From positions 1 through 25,487 of the forward strand of contig CAYQJV010000021.1 in assembly GCA_964417925.1 (NCBI GenBank): 25,487 bases of DNA, read 5' to 3'. Under the pieces are notes generated by a model. That model was not told the DNA's origin, ran no database searches, and saw nothing but the letters and a program-made list of their open reading frames with translations. The position numbers and the translations under genes are program-made. Source of the DNA: CAYQJV01 sp964417925. GTDB lineage: Bacteria > Hydrothermota > Tepidihabitantia > B3-TA06 > CAYQJV01. This document shows positions 1 to 8,195 of this stretch, in pieces (positions within the stretch are counted from its first letter, which is position 1; the number at the start of each line of letters is the position of its first letter).

Positions 1-437
1 GAAGTTTTTCCATGCCTTTTGGGAAGTATTTTTCGGTTAATATGGGTTTAAGATATGGGGATGAGATAAACTATTATGCAATCCCACCTGAGTTAGGGAA
101 GGTTATATATCCTTTTTTTGAGATTGATTTTGGTTTGGAGAAATTTTCTATAAAGGGCTCCTTTAATCGGTATATTCTTAAGGGTAAAGATGACGAACCG
201 GTATACGATGCAAAGACATTCAGTGCTGAGTTGAGGCTTATTTTTACAGACTATTTGAATTTCAGGCTTTGGGGGACATATTCTTCCTCCACCAATACTT
301 TTCTTTTTTCTCCTTTGCTTGCCTTTGAGTTTTCTCCGCTCACTGTTTTTTATCTTGGAGTAAATTACAATATTTACCAGCAAGAAGAGAATGAGGGCAA
401 GGTGTTTTTAAAGTTGCAGTATCTTTTTAAGTTCTGA
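1..437 (+). CDS. C-terminal part of a DUF5916-like outer-membrane protein (5' partial)
   Basis: The reading frame is open from base 3 through the window edge, so this is the 3' end of a longer gene and the ATG at 12 is probably internal. The visible ~144 residues alternate polar and aromatic/hydrophobic residues as in beta-strands. They include a segment resembling FSPLTVFYLGVNYN followed by FLKLQYLFKF, and end in Phe, as outer-membrane barrels often do. This pattern resembles the C-terminal region of DUF5916 (carbohydrate-binding family 9-like) proteins, where a strand reading roughly 'PGTVFYLGYN' precedes a final 'FLKLSYLF'. The family call rests on this remembered resemblance only. The protein would sit in the outer membrane; its function is unknown. 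The stop is TGA at 435-437 and the next gene is more than 300 bases away. Confidence 0.6.
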   Translation, partial: SFSMPFGKYFSVNMGLRYGDEINYYAIPPELGKVIYPFFEIDFGLEKFSIKGSFNRYILKGKDDEPVYDAKTFSAELRLIFTDYLNFRLWGTYSSSTNTFLFSPLLAFEFSPLTVFYLGVNYNIYQQEENEGKVFLKLQYLFKF

Positions 438-716
438 TTAAACTTGTAATCTTGCTTGAACCAAGTGTTTTTAAACACCACATCTATTCCAACCAGTTAA
501 GTTGGGCAACCTCCAGAGAATGAAAAATTTCAGAAACATATTGGACTTGATAAAAAATAATAGCATTTTTTGATAGATATGGGGCTGATGTTAAGAGAGG
601 CTTCTGGAGTATCAAGGTCTACACTTGCTGTAGGAAGAAAGGGATAAAATTTCTTCTCAATCTACTGGGGGCAAAGATAAAATACAGTCCAATGTATTAT
701 GGAATTCTACATTTGC
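438..716. other. Intergenic stretch without a supported gene
   Basis: No convincing coding region or RNA gene is visible. A short inverted repeat, GTGTTT-TT-AAACAC, lies at 465-478, but no T-run follows it. A 22-codon open frame at 579-647 has a faint helix-turn-helix flavour (ASGVSRSTL) and could be a transposase or regulator relic, but it is too short to support. The useful element is the promoter just downstream. Confidence 0.4.
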
Positions 717-744
717 TTGACAGAATTTCTATAAAATGTATACT
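717..744 (+). promoter_or_regulatory. Sigma-70-type promoter of the FlgT/CsgG-like gene
   Basis: A perfect -35 box TTGACA (717-722) is followed after 16 bp by TATACT (739-744). Transcription would start near 751. This leaves a leader of about 12 bases made up almost entirely of the Shine-Dalgarno sequence AAGGAGGTG (752-760), directly before ATG 763. Confidence 0.65.
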
Positions 745-762
745 TAACAAAAAGGAGGTGTT

Positions 763-2007
763 ATGTGGTTTTTGGTTTTTGTCATAATTCCTGAGATAAG
801 AATAGGTGTGTTAAGTAAAACCGATGATATGTGGAGTAAGGAGATGGAGAAAAAAATAGTGGATATATTGAATGATATGAAAAGATTTAGTGTGCACAGC
901 ACACAACAAATTGAGGAGTATAAAGATTCTTCGGTTAATTTTATAATGAACAAGTTTGATCTTGACTATTTACTTGTTGGTAAAATGGAAAGGATAGAAT
1001 CGGATATAAAGCCCTATGCAGATATAAAGGATACAGTGTATGGAGGGTACAAAACAGTAGCTATTGCTGTGATGGATTATGAGTTGAGGATATACCAGAG
1101 GGATAAGAAAACACCAAAAATAAAGCGGTTTACGGGATCAGGAGAGTCTTCTCTTTTCGCCAGTAGAGAGGATGCTGAAGAAGAGGCATTTAGAGATGTT
1201 GTTTACTCTCTTGAAGATTATTTGAAGAAATTTTTTGCATTGAGGGGAAAGGTAATGAGAAAATTTGGAAGAAGAGTTGTTGTAAATCTTGGAGAGAAAA
1301 ATGGAATAGAAGAGGGTATGGTGTTTATTGCTAAAGGAAAGAAAGGATATGGATTTTTTGTAATAGATGAAGTTGATGTGGATAGTTCTTCAGGGAGAAT
1401 AATTAAGGGTGCATCAAAAATAAGGAAAGGTTATAGGATAAAGGAATGTCCCTATGGGGTGGGTTTTGTGTACTTAGATGCAGGTTGGATGGGAGTTCCT
1501 CTTGTAATAGAGGATGTAGAGGAATCTGCTTATGGGGGATTTGTATCTGTAAAAGCAGGAAGAAGATATAGATGTGATGTGGGGTTTTTGCTTTCTTTTT
1601 CTCCCAAAATATTCCCTTTAATTGATGTGGGTTTTTCTCCATCTTTTTTCATAGGAGAAAATCTTTCGTTTGGGCCTCTTGTTAGGGGGAAAATCTTCTT
1701 TGTTTCTCAACACTGGGAATCTACAGATGGAGGAAAGGTTCTTGAAGAAACCGAAGGTAGCGCTACAGGTACCGGAGTAGGTGCAGGAGCAGGTATTGCA
1801 TTACAATTTGAAATAGAAAAAATACAGCTTTCTCTGTCTTTTGAAAAGCAGATATCCACTACCATATCTCAATGGATGTTTTCAAATGAGGTGGATGATG
1901 AGACTAAAACAGAGAAAGTTCCAGAGGATTACCTTGAAATAAAGAGGTTTAAACTTGGAGACTATATGTGCAGATTTGGGATAGGTATTAATTTTGAAAT
2001 TTACTGA
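763..2007 (+). CDS. FlgT/CsgG-like envelope protein with C-terminal beta-rich region
   Basis: This 414-aa protein starts at ATG 763 behind a strong Shine-Dalgarno, AAGGAGGTG at 752-760; an in-frame stop lies just upstream (745-747). Residues 1-10 are hydrophobic and could be a short, atypical export signal. Residues ~12-160 look like the CsgG/LpoB-type fold: an IRIGVL strand, a central DYLLVGKMERIE, and a segment on a conserved-looking YELRIYQ strand. Residues ~158-228 (RGKVMRKFGRRVVVNLGEKN...) match the layout of the FlgT C-terminal domain, in which a 'V.lnlG...Gl..Gm' core binds envelope partners. Residues ~235-414 are Gly- and aromatic-rich alternating strands ending in FGIGINFEIY, suggesting a small beta-barrel or beta-sheet region. 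A role in envelope or secretion assembly is inferred. It precedes the secreted peptidase gene by 20 bases and may be co-transcribed with it. Confidence 0.6.
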   Translation: MWFLVFVIIPEIRIGVLSKTDDMWSKEMEKKIVDILNDMKRFSVHSTQQIEEYKDSSVNFIMNKFDLDYLLVGKMERIESDIKPYADIKDTVYGGYKTVAIAVMDYELRIYQRDKKTPKIKRFTGSGESSLFASREDAEEEAFRDVVYSLEDYLKKFFALRGKVMRKFGRRVVVNLGEKNGIEEGMVFIAKGKKGYGFFVIDEVDVDSSSGRIIKGASKIRKGYRIKECPYGVGFVYLDAGWMGVPLVIEDVEESAYGGFVSVKAGRRYRCDVGFLLSFSPKIFPLIDVGFSPSFFIGENLSFGPLVRGKIFFVSQHWESTDGGKVLEETEGSATGTGVGAGAGIALQFEIEKIQLSLSFEKQISTTISQWMFSNEVDDETKTEKVPEDYLEIKRFKLGDYMCRFGIGINFEIY

Positions 2008-2017
2008 AGAAACCAAA

Positions 2018-2022
2018 AGGAG
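2018..2022 (+). promoter_or_regulatory. Shine-Dalgarno that points to an ATT start
   Basis: AAAAGGAG ends at 2022, five bases before ATT 2028. No ATG, GTG or TTG lies in frame until GTG 2274, whereas translation from 2028 gives a signal peptide and a complete propeptide. The site therefore supports initiation at ATT. Confidence 0.5.
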
Positions 2023-2027
2023 ATAAA

Positions 2028-4535
2028 ATTACGTTATTCATTTTATTTTCATTTTTAATCTCAGAATATACTGCTTTTAATATAGCGGTAAAAAAAGCAA
2101 GGGATGAATGGCAGAATATTGAGTTTTCAAAGGCATTTAGATACTATACTCCTTCTGGTGATCCTGTAGCTCTATGTTGTGTTTTTTCTATTGAGAGTTC
2201 AGGAAGAGTAAATGCCTTTGATAAAAGTTTTAGAGAAATAACTAAGGAGTGGAAAAAAGGAGATTATGGTTATGTGGTGGTAGCAGTGGATAAGAGATAT
2301 CCTCCTGTAATTGAGATGTCCAACACACTTCCGCCAATACAGGTGAACCTTTCTAAGATTTTGGCTCTTAGGCCTGGATATAGATTTTCTAAGTATATTT
2401 ACCTTTCACCACTTGAAGAATGGTTTGAACTGATAGGGATTAAAGATACAGTATATATTAATGCTTATTCTTTGGTTAATGAAACCCAAAAGGTTAAATT
2501 TCTTAAAAAACAGAACATATTAATGAAATATGAAGAGGATCTGAGGTGGAGGAGGATAGATCAGGCGTCTTTTGTTACTGTAGAAGAAGGATATGTAAAG
2601 GATGTTCCTTATGCTTTTTGGAGTTATGGGTGTTCTCCTACTGCTTCTACAATGATAATGGCGTATTGGGATGAAAGAGGGTATGGAAGACTTGTAGATT
2701 ACTACTTTGACCGATGGGACAATGTTGAGAAAGGAAATGACTTAAATCTACATAACATTCACAGAGAACTCGCCATAGGAATGCATACAGACTCAATGTA
2801 TTCAGGAGGAACAGGATTGGATAATATTACCCCTGGGCACATATATGCTGCCAACACGGTGAATAAATACAGTTTTGAATGTTATTCAAGTAGTCAAGGC
2901 AATGCTTCAAATTCCTGGAATTTTAGCATGATAAAGGATGAGATAGATGAAAAAAGACCTGTTCACTGGGCGGTTTTAAATTACGACTACTATGGATACA
3001 AAATAAATCATTCAGTTTGTGCAGTAGGATATAAAATAGATGATGCAGGAGATACTTTGATAAGGGTGCATAATACTTGGACAACGGGTGAACCTTTGTG
3101 GGCATTACATACTCCTGGTTCATATTCATATGTATATCCAGTGCATCCAAAAGGGGAGATAGAAGAAGATATAAGGTTGGAGTTTCCCAGAAATGGTGAA
3201 AAGTTAGTGAGAGGAATTTCTTATCCGCTGATATGGAGCTACAAGGGGAATAATTTCAGTGAAGTTAAGGTGTGGAAAATAAGTTTTAGAGAAGGTAATA
3301 AACAATGGTTTGCAGAGTGGGAACTTCTTGGAACTGTTGAAGAAGGTAATGTTTTCAGATGGATACCGGAGAAGAGCGAAGAGGTTAGATTTCAGGTTGA
3401 GCTTTATTATGGTTTTACACTTCTTGCCTCTGATGGTAGTGTTATCAAGAGTGAAATCATAGACCCTCCTGATGAAAATATAGTTTTTCATTATCCAATA
3501 GATGCTAATGCGTATACTATTTCTTTTTATGGAAATGAAATGGCAGTTGCGAAAGGAGCAGGAGGCATTGAAGTTTTTACCATCAGCCAAGATGGGATTT
3601 TTCCTGATACTTCTCTTGATGATTTTATTTCTTATAATGTAGTTACGTATGGGAAATATATTTTTGCAGATAATGGGAAGAAGTTATTAAAGATTTCATG
3701 GGATTCAATGGGTGTAGAAAAGGAGCATTCGGTAAGTTATTTAGCAAGGAGGATTGTGGTTTCTCCACAATATGTGATTTTTTTAACCAGAAATTATTAT
3801 CTATATGTATTTGACCATAATCTTATTCTTGTTGATTCTCTATATATTAACAAGGCATACTCTGTATGTATAGATGCTAATAATTTGCTGGTAGGAACCT
3901 TAAAAGATACGGTTTTTATTTTTTCTATAAATCATAAATTAACACCATCAGATACCTTAGTAGTTTCTGCTTCAGTAATAGATATGGAGATTAATGGAAA
4001 TCGGTTGTACGTAGCCCATGGTATTGCAGGGGTTGGAGTGTATGATTTAGACGCAAAAGCAAAGATAGATTCTTTACAATGGGAGAATGATAGAATTACC
4101 AAATTGAAGATTTGTGGAGAATATCTTTATTGTCTTGGGGCGAATTCCATTTATGTATACTTGTTAAATTTAAATAAATTGGAGTACGTTAAAAGTTTTG
4201 GTTGTATTGAAAAACCTTATGCAGTGGTAAAACGCGGTAATTATATCTATGTAGCCGATGGTAAAAATATAACTGTTTGTTATTCCTCTTATCCTGGAGT
4301 AGAGGAAAACAACGAAATTACAATGAAAATTCCAAATGTGTTTTTCAGTATTGAACATTTGAAAAAATATTTAACTTCTTTTAAAGGGAGAATAAAAATA
4401 TATACATCTGATGGCAGGTTTATCACGGATTTAAAGGGATTAAAAGAGAATAAAATATTTCCTTCAGGAGTTTATTTTGGAGTAATAGAAAATAAACGGC
4501 AAAGAAAAAACTTCAAACTTGTATTGCTGAAATAG
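2028..4535 (+). CDS. Secreted C10/papain-like cysteine peptidase with propeller and T9SS-type sorting tail
   Basis: I take ATT 2028 as the start, giving 835 aa. The first conventional start in frame (GTG 2274) would remove the signal peptide (residues ~1-17, ITLFILFSFLISEYTAF) and half of the prodomain. Residues ~18-110 resemble the streptopain-type propeptide, including the strand GDYGYVVVAVDKRYPPVIEMS. The catalytic domain follows: Cys202 in YGCSPTASTMIMAYW, His328 in INHSVCAVGYK and Asn349 in RVHNTW form a papain-type C-H-N set. Residues ~400-740 contain repeated blades such as LYVAHGIAGVGVYDL, like LVIVD-type beta-propellers. The last ~65 residues (IKIYTSDGRF ... SGVYFGVIENK ... LVLLK) look like a type IX secretion C-terminal sorting domain. 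The enzyme is probably secreted to the cell surface and degrades external protein. The gene converges on the asparaginase gene with an 8-base gap. Confidence 0.75.
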   Translation: MTLFILFSFLISEYTAFNIAVKKARDEWQNIEFSKAFRYYTPSGDPVALCCVFSIESSGRVNAFDKSFREITKEWKKGDYGYVVVAVDKRYPPVIEMSNTLPPIQVNLSKILALRPGYRFSKYIYLSPLEEWFELIGIKDTVYINAYSLVNETQKVKFLKKQNILMKYEEDLRWRRIDQASFVTVEEGYVKDVPYAFWSYGCSPTASTMIMAYWDERGYGRLVDYYFDRWDNVEKGNDLNLHNIHRELAIGMHTDSMYSGGTGLDNITPGHIYAANTVNKYSFECYSSSQGNASNSWNFSMIKDEIDEKRPVHWAVLNYDYYGYKINHSVCAVGYKIDDAGDTLIRVHNTWTTGEPLWALHTPGSYSYVYPVHPKGEIEEDIRLEFPRNGEKLVRGISYPLIWSYKGNNFSEVKVWKISFREGNKQWFAEWELLGTVEEGNVFRWIPEKSEEVRFQVELYYGFTLLASDGSVIKSEIIDPPDENIVFHYPIDANAYTISFYGNEMAVAKGAGGIEVFTISQDGIFPDTSLDDFISYNVVTYGKYIFADNGKKLLKISWDSMGVEKEHSVSYLARRIVVSPQYVIFLTRNYYLYVFDHNLILVDSLYINKAYSVCIDANNLLVGTLKDTVFIFSINHKLTPSDTLVVSASVIDMEINGNRLYVAHGIAGVGVYDLDAKAKIDSLQWENDRITKLKICGEYLYCLGANSIYVYLLNLNKLEYVKSFGCIEKPYAVVKRGNYIYVADGKNITVCYSSYPGVEENNEITMKIPNVFFSIEHLKKYLTSFKGRIKIYTSDGRFITDLKGLKENKIFPSGVYFGVIENKRQRKNFKLVLLK

Positions 4536-4543
4536 AACGGTGG

Positions 4544-5410
4544 TTACTCTTTTACTATAGCAGTATCCATAAATTCGGTATTGTAGGATATTCCATAATT
4601 GCCATTTTTATCTACGATTATTAGACCCAATTCACATTTTTTTCTTTTCATTTCTGCTACAACTATGCTGGCTGACTCTTGGGCAGTGTGATTTTGCAGT
4701 AGGTCAACGGCTATTTTTGCTACCATGTTTTTTGCTATAGCTTCTCCATGTCCTGTAACAGAACATGCTCCGAGTTTTGACGCATAGGTTCCGCATCCTA
4801 TTAAAGGGGTATCTCCAATCCTACCTGGGAGGTGAAACATTATTCCACCTGTTGATGTAGCAGCAGATTTTATGCCCTTTTTATCAATTGCTACTGCCCC
4901 GACAGTGCCATATCCATATAGTTTTTTGAATTTTTCTATATTTTTGAAAAATCTTGGTTTCAATTTTTTAAACATTTCTAATCTCTCTTTTGTTATAGGA
5001 TTAAAGTCTTCAAATCCCATTATTCTTGCAAACTTTGTTGCTCCTTCTCCTGCAATGAGTATGTGGTCTGTTTCTTCTGCAACCTTTCTTGCTACAAGCA
5101 CAGGATTCTTTACTCTTTTTATACATGCCACTGCACCGAACAATCCGTCCTCTCTTGCAACAGCTGCATCCATTTCAACATCTTTTTCCAAAGAAAGATA
5201 AGAGCCGTATCCTGCATTGAATAGTGGAGAATCTTCAAGAATTTTTACTGCTTCTATTACTGCATCCAAAGAATCTCCGCCATTTTTAAGAATTTCGTAT
5301 CCTTTTTGAGCTGCTTTTTGGAGTAATTTTTTTCTTTGTTCTTTTTTCTCTTTACTTTTATAGTATAATTTTCCTGCACCCCCATGTACTACTATTAGAG
5401 GTCTCATCAT
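4544..5410 (-). CDS. Isoaspartyl peptidase / L-asparaginase (Ntn hydrolase)
   Basis: This 288-aa protein of the plant-type asparaginase family hydrolyses L-asparagine or beta-aspartyl (isoaspartyl) dipeptides and is normally cytoplasmic. It opens with the family signature PLIVVHGGAG. It continues with NAGYGSYLSLEKDVEMDAA, and the autoprocessing site GTVGAVA, in which Thr169 would become the N-terminal nucleophile after cleavage at Gly168-Thr169. TSTGG and IGCGTYA, which line the substrate pocket, follow. At 288 residues it is slightly shorter than many homologues but complete. Two ATGs in tandem (5410 and 5407) could start it. No Shine-Dalgarno is visible; instead a promoter -10 box ends 5 bases upstream, suggesting a leaderless mRNA. 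Whether it prefers asparagine or isoaspartyl peptides cannot be told from sequence. With the neighbouring secreted peptidase and the hut genes it fits a peptide/amino-acid-consuming lifestyle. Confidence 0.88.
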   Translation of the reverse strand: MMRPLIVVHGGAGKLYYKSKEKKEQRKKLLQKAAQKGYEILKNGGDSLDAVIEAVKILEDSPLFNAGYGSYLSLEKDVEMDAAVAREDGLFGAVACIKRVKNPVLVARKVAEETDHILIAGEGATKFARIMGFEDFNPITKERLEMFKKLKPRFFKNIEKFKKLYGYGTVGAVAIDKKGIKSAATSTGGIMFHLPGRIGDTPLIGCGTYASKLGACSVTGHGEAIAKNMVAKIAVDLLQNHTAQESASIVVAEMKRKKCELGLIIVDKNGNYGISYNTEFMDTAIVKE

Positions 5411-5415
5411 ATATA

Positions 5416-5444
5416 AGTCTACAGTTAATTTTACTGAAAGTCAA
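5416..5444 (-). promoter_or_regulatory. Promoter of the asparaginase gene, probably leaderless
   Basis: On the minus strand TTGACT (5444-5439) and TAGACT (5421-5416) are separated by 17 bp. The start ATG (5410) follows the -10 box after only 5 bases, so transcription would begin at or next to the initiation codon. Confidence 0.5.
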
Positions 5445-5583
5445 AGTTTTTGTAACCTTTGAGATTAATGGGATAGTAGTGTAGGATGTTACTTTTATAA
5501 GTTTTGGATGGGAAATACAAATGGAGTAGATTATGTAAATTTAGAGAAGATTGACGAAGAATAACAAGAGGCCGGTTAAAGAG

Positions 5584-5611
5584 TTGATTTTTTTTATTTT
5601 ACAGGTATAAT
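5584..5611 (+). promoter_or_regulatory. Promoter of the epimerase-hutI operon, probably leaderless
   Basis: TTGATT (5584-5589), a 16-bp T-rich spacer and a perfect TATAAT (5606-5611) stand 5 bases before ATG 5617. There is no room for a ribosome-binding site in the transcript. Confidence 0.6.
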
Positions 5612-5616
5612 CTTTC

Positions 5617-6537
5617 ATGAGAATAGCAGTTACTGGAGGAGCAGGTTTTATAGGATCTCATGTGGTGGATCTTTACATCAAGCACAATCATCAGGTGTTT
5701 GTAATAGATGATTTGAGCAATGGTAGAGAAGAGAATGTGAACTCAAAAGCAGAATTTTTTAAAGAGGACATAAGGAATTATGAAAAAATAAGAGAGATTT
5801 TTAAAAAAGTAGAACCTGAAGTAGTTAATCATCATGCAGCTCAGATAATGATTACAAAATCCATTGAAAATCCTTCTTATGATGCAGAGGTAAATATAAT
5901 AGGGACAGTTAATCTCTTAAAATTGTGTGTGGAGTTTAATGTGAAAAAATTTATTTTTGCATCCACAGGTGGTGCAATATATGGGAATCCAGATAGAATT
6001 CCTGCAGATGAGGATACTTTTCCTTCCCCCCTTTCTCCTTATGGGATATCAAAGTTTTCTGCAGAGAGGTATGTTCTGTTTTTTGAAAGGGAGTTTGGCA
6101 TTCCTTCTGTTATTTTGAGGTATGGGAATGTGTATGGCCCAAGGCAGGATCCTTACGGAGAAGCAGGGGTAATAGCCATCTTTTCAAAAAGAATACTTGA
6201 AAAAAAACCTTGCATTATCTATGGAAATGGGAATCAAACAAGAGATTTTGTTTATGTAGAGGATGTAGCAGAGGTGAATCTTCTTGCTCTGGAGAAAATC
6301 AAAACTGGAATATATAATGTAGGGACGGGTAAGGAAACCTCTGTGAACAGAATTTTTGAAATTCTTAAAGATATTGAGCCTTCTGCTCAAAAGGAATATG
6401 CGCCTGCAAGAAAAGGAGAGGTATATAGAATTTCTCTTTGTATTGATAGACTATCAAAATCTACGGGTTGGAAGCCTGCATGTTCTATAGAAGAAGGTAT
6501 AAGAAAAACCTTTAGGTATTTTAAAGAAAATGGTTGA
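5617..6537 (+). CDS. NAD-dependent epimerase/dehydratase (UDP-glucose 4-epimerase-like)
   Basis: This is a 306-aa extended short-chain dehydrogenase/reductase. The Rossmann motif TGGAGFIGSH (6-15) binds NAD, and Asp31/Asp32 at the end of strand 2 are placed to hold the adenosine ribose. The active site shows Ser116/Thr117 in FASTGG and the Tyr142-x3-Lys146 pair in SPYGISK. RYGNVYGPRQDP and the C-terminal DFVYVEDVA are typical of UDP-sugar 4-epimerases and related nucleotide-sugar enzymes. It probably supplies an activated sugar for envelope polysaccharide; galactose versus another epimer cannot be decided, so no symbol is given. It is the first gene of a long run and overlaps hutI by 8 bases. 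Confidence 0.85.
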   Translation: MRIAVTGGAGFIGSHVVDLYIKHNHQVFVIDDLSNGREENVNSKAEFFKEDIRNYEKIREIFKKVEPEVVNHHAAQIMITKSIENPSYDAEVNIIGTVNLLKLCVEFNVKKFIFASTGGAIYGNPDRIPADEDTFPSPLSPYGISKFSAERYVLFFEREFGIPSVILRYGNVYGPRQDPYGEAGVIAIFSKRILEKKPCIIYGNGNQTRDFVYVEDVAEVNLLALEKIKTGIYNVGTGKETSVNRIFEILKDIEPSAQKEYAPARKGEVYRISLCIDRLSKSTGWKPACSIEEGIRKTFRYFKENG

Positions 6538-7714
6538 GTTGTCCATAGGAAATGCAAGGATCCTGCAATATACTGATGCTGGTATTGAAGTAATAAATGG
6601 GGTAATTTATATAGAAAATGGTAAAATAAAAGAGATAAAACAATATGGAGATTTTGAAATTGATGCAGAAGGAAGATGTGTTATTCCAGGATTGATAGAT
6701 CCACACACTCATTTGATTTTTGCAGGAAAAAGAACTGATGAGTTTGAAAAAAGATTAAAAGGGAAAAGTTATGAAGAAATAGCAAAGGAAGGAGGGGGTA
6801 TTTTTTCAACCGTGAAAAAGACAAGGAAGGCATCTTTTGAAGAGTTGTACGAGGAGGCAAGAAAGAGATTGTTGGTGTTGTTGAAAAGGGGAGTCACAGT
6901 TGTAGAGATAAAATCAGGTTATGGGCTTGATTATGAAAACGAGCTCAAAATTTTAAAGGTGATAAAAAGATTAAAGGAGAATTGTCCTCAGGCGATATTT
7001 TCTACATTTTTAGGGGCTCACGCTTTTCCAAATAATATGAAAAGGGAAGATTATGTAAAACTCTTAATTGAAAATATAATTCCATCTGTAAAAGATTATG
7101 CAGAGTTTGCAGATGTTTTTTGTGATGTAATTGCCTTTACTCCTGATGAGGCACGAAGGATTTTACTGGAGGCAAAAAGGCATGGGATGAAACCAAAAAT
7201 TCATGCAGATGAACTTTCCTATAGCAGAGGAGCAGAAGTTGCAGCAGAGTTGAATGCAGTTTCTGCTGATCATCTCCTTTATTCCTCCAAAGATGGGTTG
7301 TTAAGGATGAAGGAGAGAGGGGTTGTACCAGTTCTTCTTCCTTCTACCTCTTTCTTTTTGGACAAGAGAAAAAAACCAGAGATAGAATTTATGAGGGAAA
7401 ATAATATTCACTTTGCTGTGGGGTCTGACTTTAATCCAGGAAGTTCTCCTTATCTCTCTCCATTTATTGTAATGCATATAGGTTGTATTTACTATGGACT
7501 TACCCCAGAAGAGGTGATAAAGGGAATGACTATAAATGCAGCAAAGGCTCTTGGAATTGGAAAGGAAAAGGGAAGTATTGCTAAGGGTAAGGATGCGGAT
7601 CTTGTAATACTGGACACCGATAACTACATTGATATGATTTACATGCCAGAAAATGACTGGGTGTGGAAGGTCATCATTAAAGGAGAGTTGGTTTATGAAA
7701 GAGGAAATAGTTAA
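6530..7714 (+). CDS. hutI: Imidazolonepropionase
   Basis: This 394-aa amidohydrolase opens the ring of 4-imidazolone-5-propanoate to give N-formimino-L-glutamate, the third step of histidine degradation, in the cytoplasm. Metal-binding residues are in place: His59 and His61 in DPHTHLIFAG, His225 in KIHADEL, and Asp300 in VGSDFNPGSSP. The HutI signatures GKRTDEFEKRLKGKSYEEIA and GGGIFSTV are clear, as is FLGAHAFP. The length matches the family. The start ATG lies inside the end of the epimerase gene, implying translational coupling. Its substrate-producing partner HutU is absent from the window, while HutH lies 8 kb downstream. Confidence 0.95.
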   Translation: MVELSIGNARILQYTDAGIEVINGVIYIENGKIKEIKQYGDFEIDAEGRCVIPGLIDPHTHLIFAGKRTDEFEKRLKGKSYEEIAKEGGGIFSTVKKTRKASFEELYEEARKRLLVLLKRGVTVVEIKSGYGLDYENELKILKVIKRLKENCPQAIFSTFLGAHAFPNNMKREDYVKLLIENIIPSVKDYAEFADVFCDVIAFTPDEARRILLEAKRHGMKPKIHADELSYSRGAEVAAELNAVSADHLLYSSKDGLLRMKERGVVPVLLPSTSFFLDKRKKPEIEFMRENNIHFAVGSDFNPGSSPYLSPFIVMHIGCIYYGLTPEEVIKGMTINAAKALGIGKEKGSIAKGKDADLVILDTDNYIDMIYMPENDWVWKVIIKGELVYERGNS

Positions 7715-8195
7715 GTTTTTGGGAAGCGAAGAAGAGCGCAGAAAGAATATAATAGCAGATAATCCATATGCAATACTTGCAGAGATTCTTGTGACAAGAA
7801 GTTACACATCGCAGTTGTTAGAAAAAGTTGTTTCAGGGTTAGTTGAAAGACAGGATGAAGATGCTTTGTATTTGCTTGGGACAGTGGTGAGAGACCCGAT
7901 TCAGAAGGCAGAGATTGTAAGAAAGGCGGGAATGATAAAAAGAGCACTTGAGATACTTTTGAACTCCTTAGTGGAAGAGGATAGGGAAACAGCACGTAAG
8001 GTTGCAAGGAAAATTCAGGAGATTGCAGAGGAAAACACAGAACTTCTTCTTTCTATAGCCAGAATTTTAAAAAAAAGAGGTTTAAATGAAGATGCAAAGC
8101 TAATAGGAGAGACAATACTTTTTAAACTTCAGGGAGCAGGAAGGTATGAAGAGTCCTTTGAAATACAGAAAAAGTATAAGGAGATTTTTGAATGA
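7695..8195 (+). CDS. Alpha-helical repeat protein, unknown function
   Basis: This 166-aa protein starts at ATG 7695, with AGGAG at 7681-7685; the upstream ATG at 7653 would only add a translation of hutI sequence. It overlaps the end of hutI by 20 bases. It is all-helical, highly charged and has no signal peptide. Helix pairs such as DALYLLGTVVRDPIQKAEIV and AGRYEESFEIQKKYKEIF resemble degenerate TPR or HEAT-like repeats. I do not recognise a named family. It overlaps the following TPR gene by 4 bases (ATGA). The pair lies directly upstream of the ExeA-type ATPase, so it may be a cytoplasmic adaptor of that ATPase; this is inference from position. Confidence 0.75.
   Translation: MKEEIVKFLGSEEERRKNIIADNPYAILAEILVTRSYTSQLLEKVVSGLVERQDEDALYLLGTVVRDPIQKAEIVRKAGMIKRALEILLNSLVEEDRETARKVARKIQEIAEENTELLLSIARILKKRGLNEDAKLIGETILFKLQGAGRYEESFEIQKKYKEIFE

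Noticed and set aside
579..647. 22-codon frame with a helix-turn-helix-like ASGVSRSTL
   Set aside because: Too short, no ribosome-binding site and no continuation in another frame; could be chance or an old relic.
4872..5201. Plus-strand open frame opposite the asparaginase gene
   Set aside because: Its translation is a Ser/Phe/Pro-rich mirror of conserved asparaginase codons, with no independent features.
5508..5564. 18-codon frame (MGNTNGVDYVNLEKIDEE) upstream of the epimerase
   Set aside because: No Shine-Dalgarno and no recognisable family; it lies between two divergent promoters and is treated as non-coding.
7653..7694. Upstream start for the helical-repeat protein
   Set aside because: The added residues only re-read hutI in another frame, and the ribosome-binding site AGGAG at 7681-7685 favours ATG 7695.
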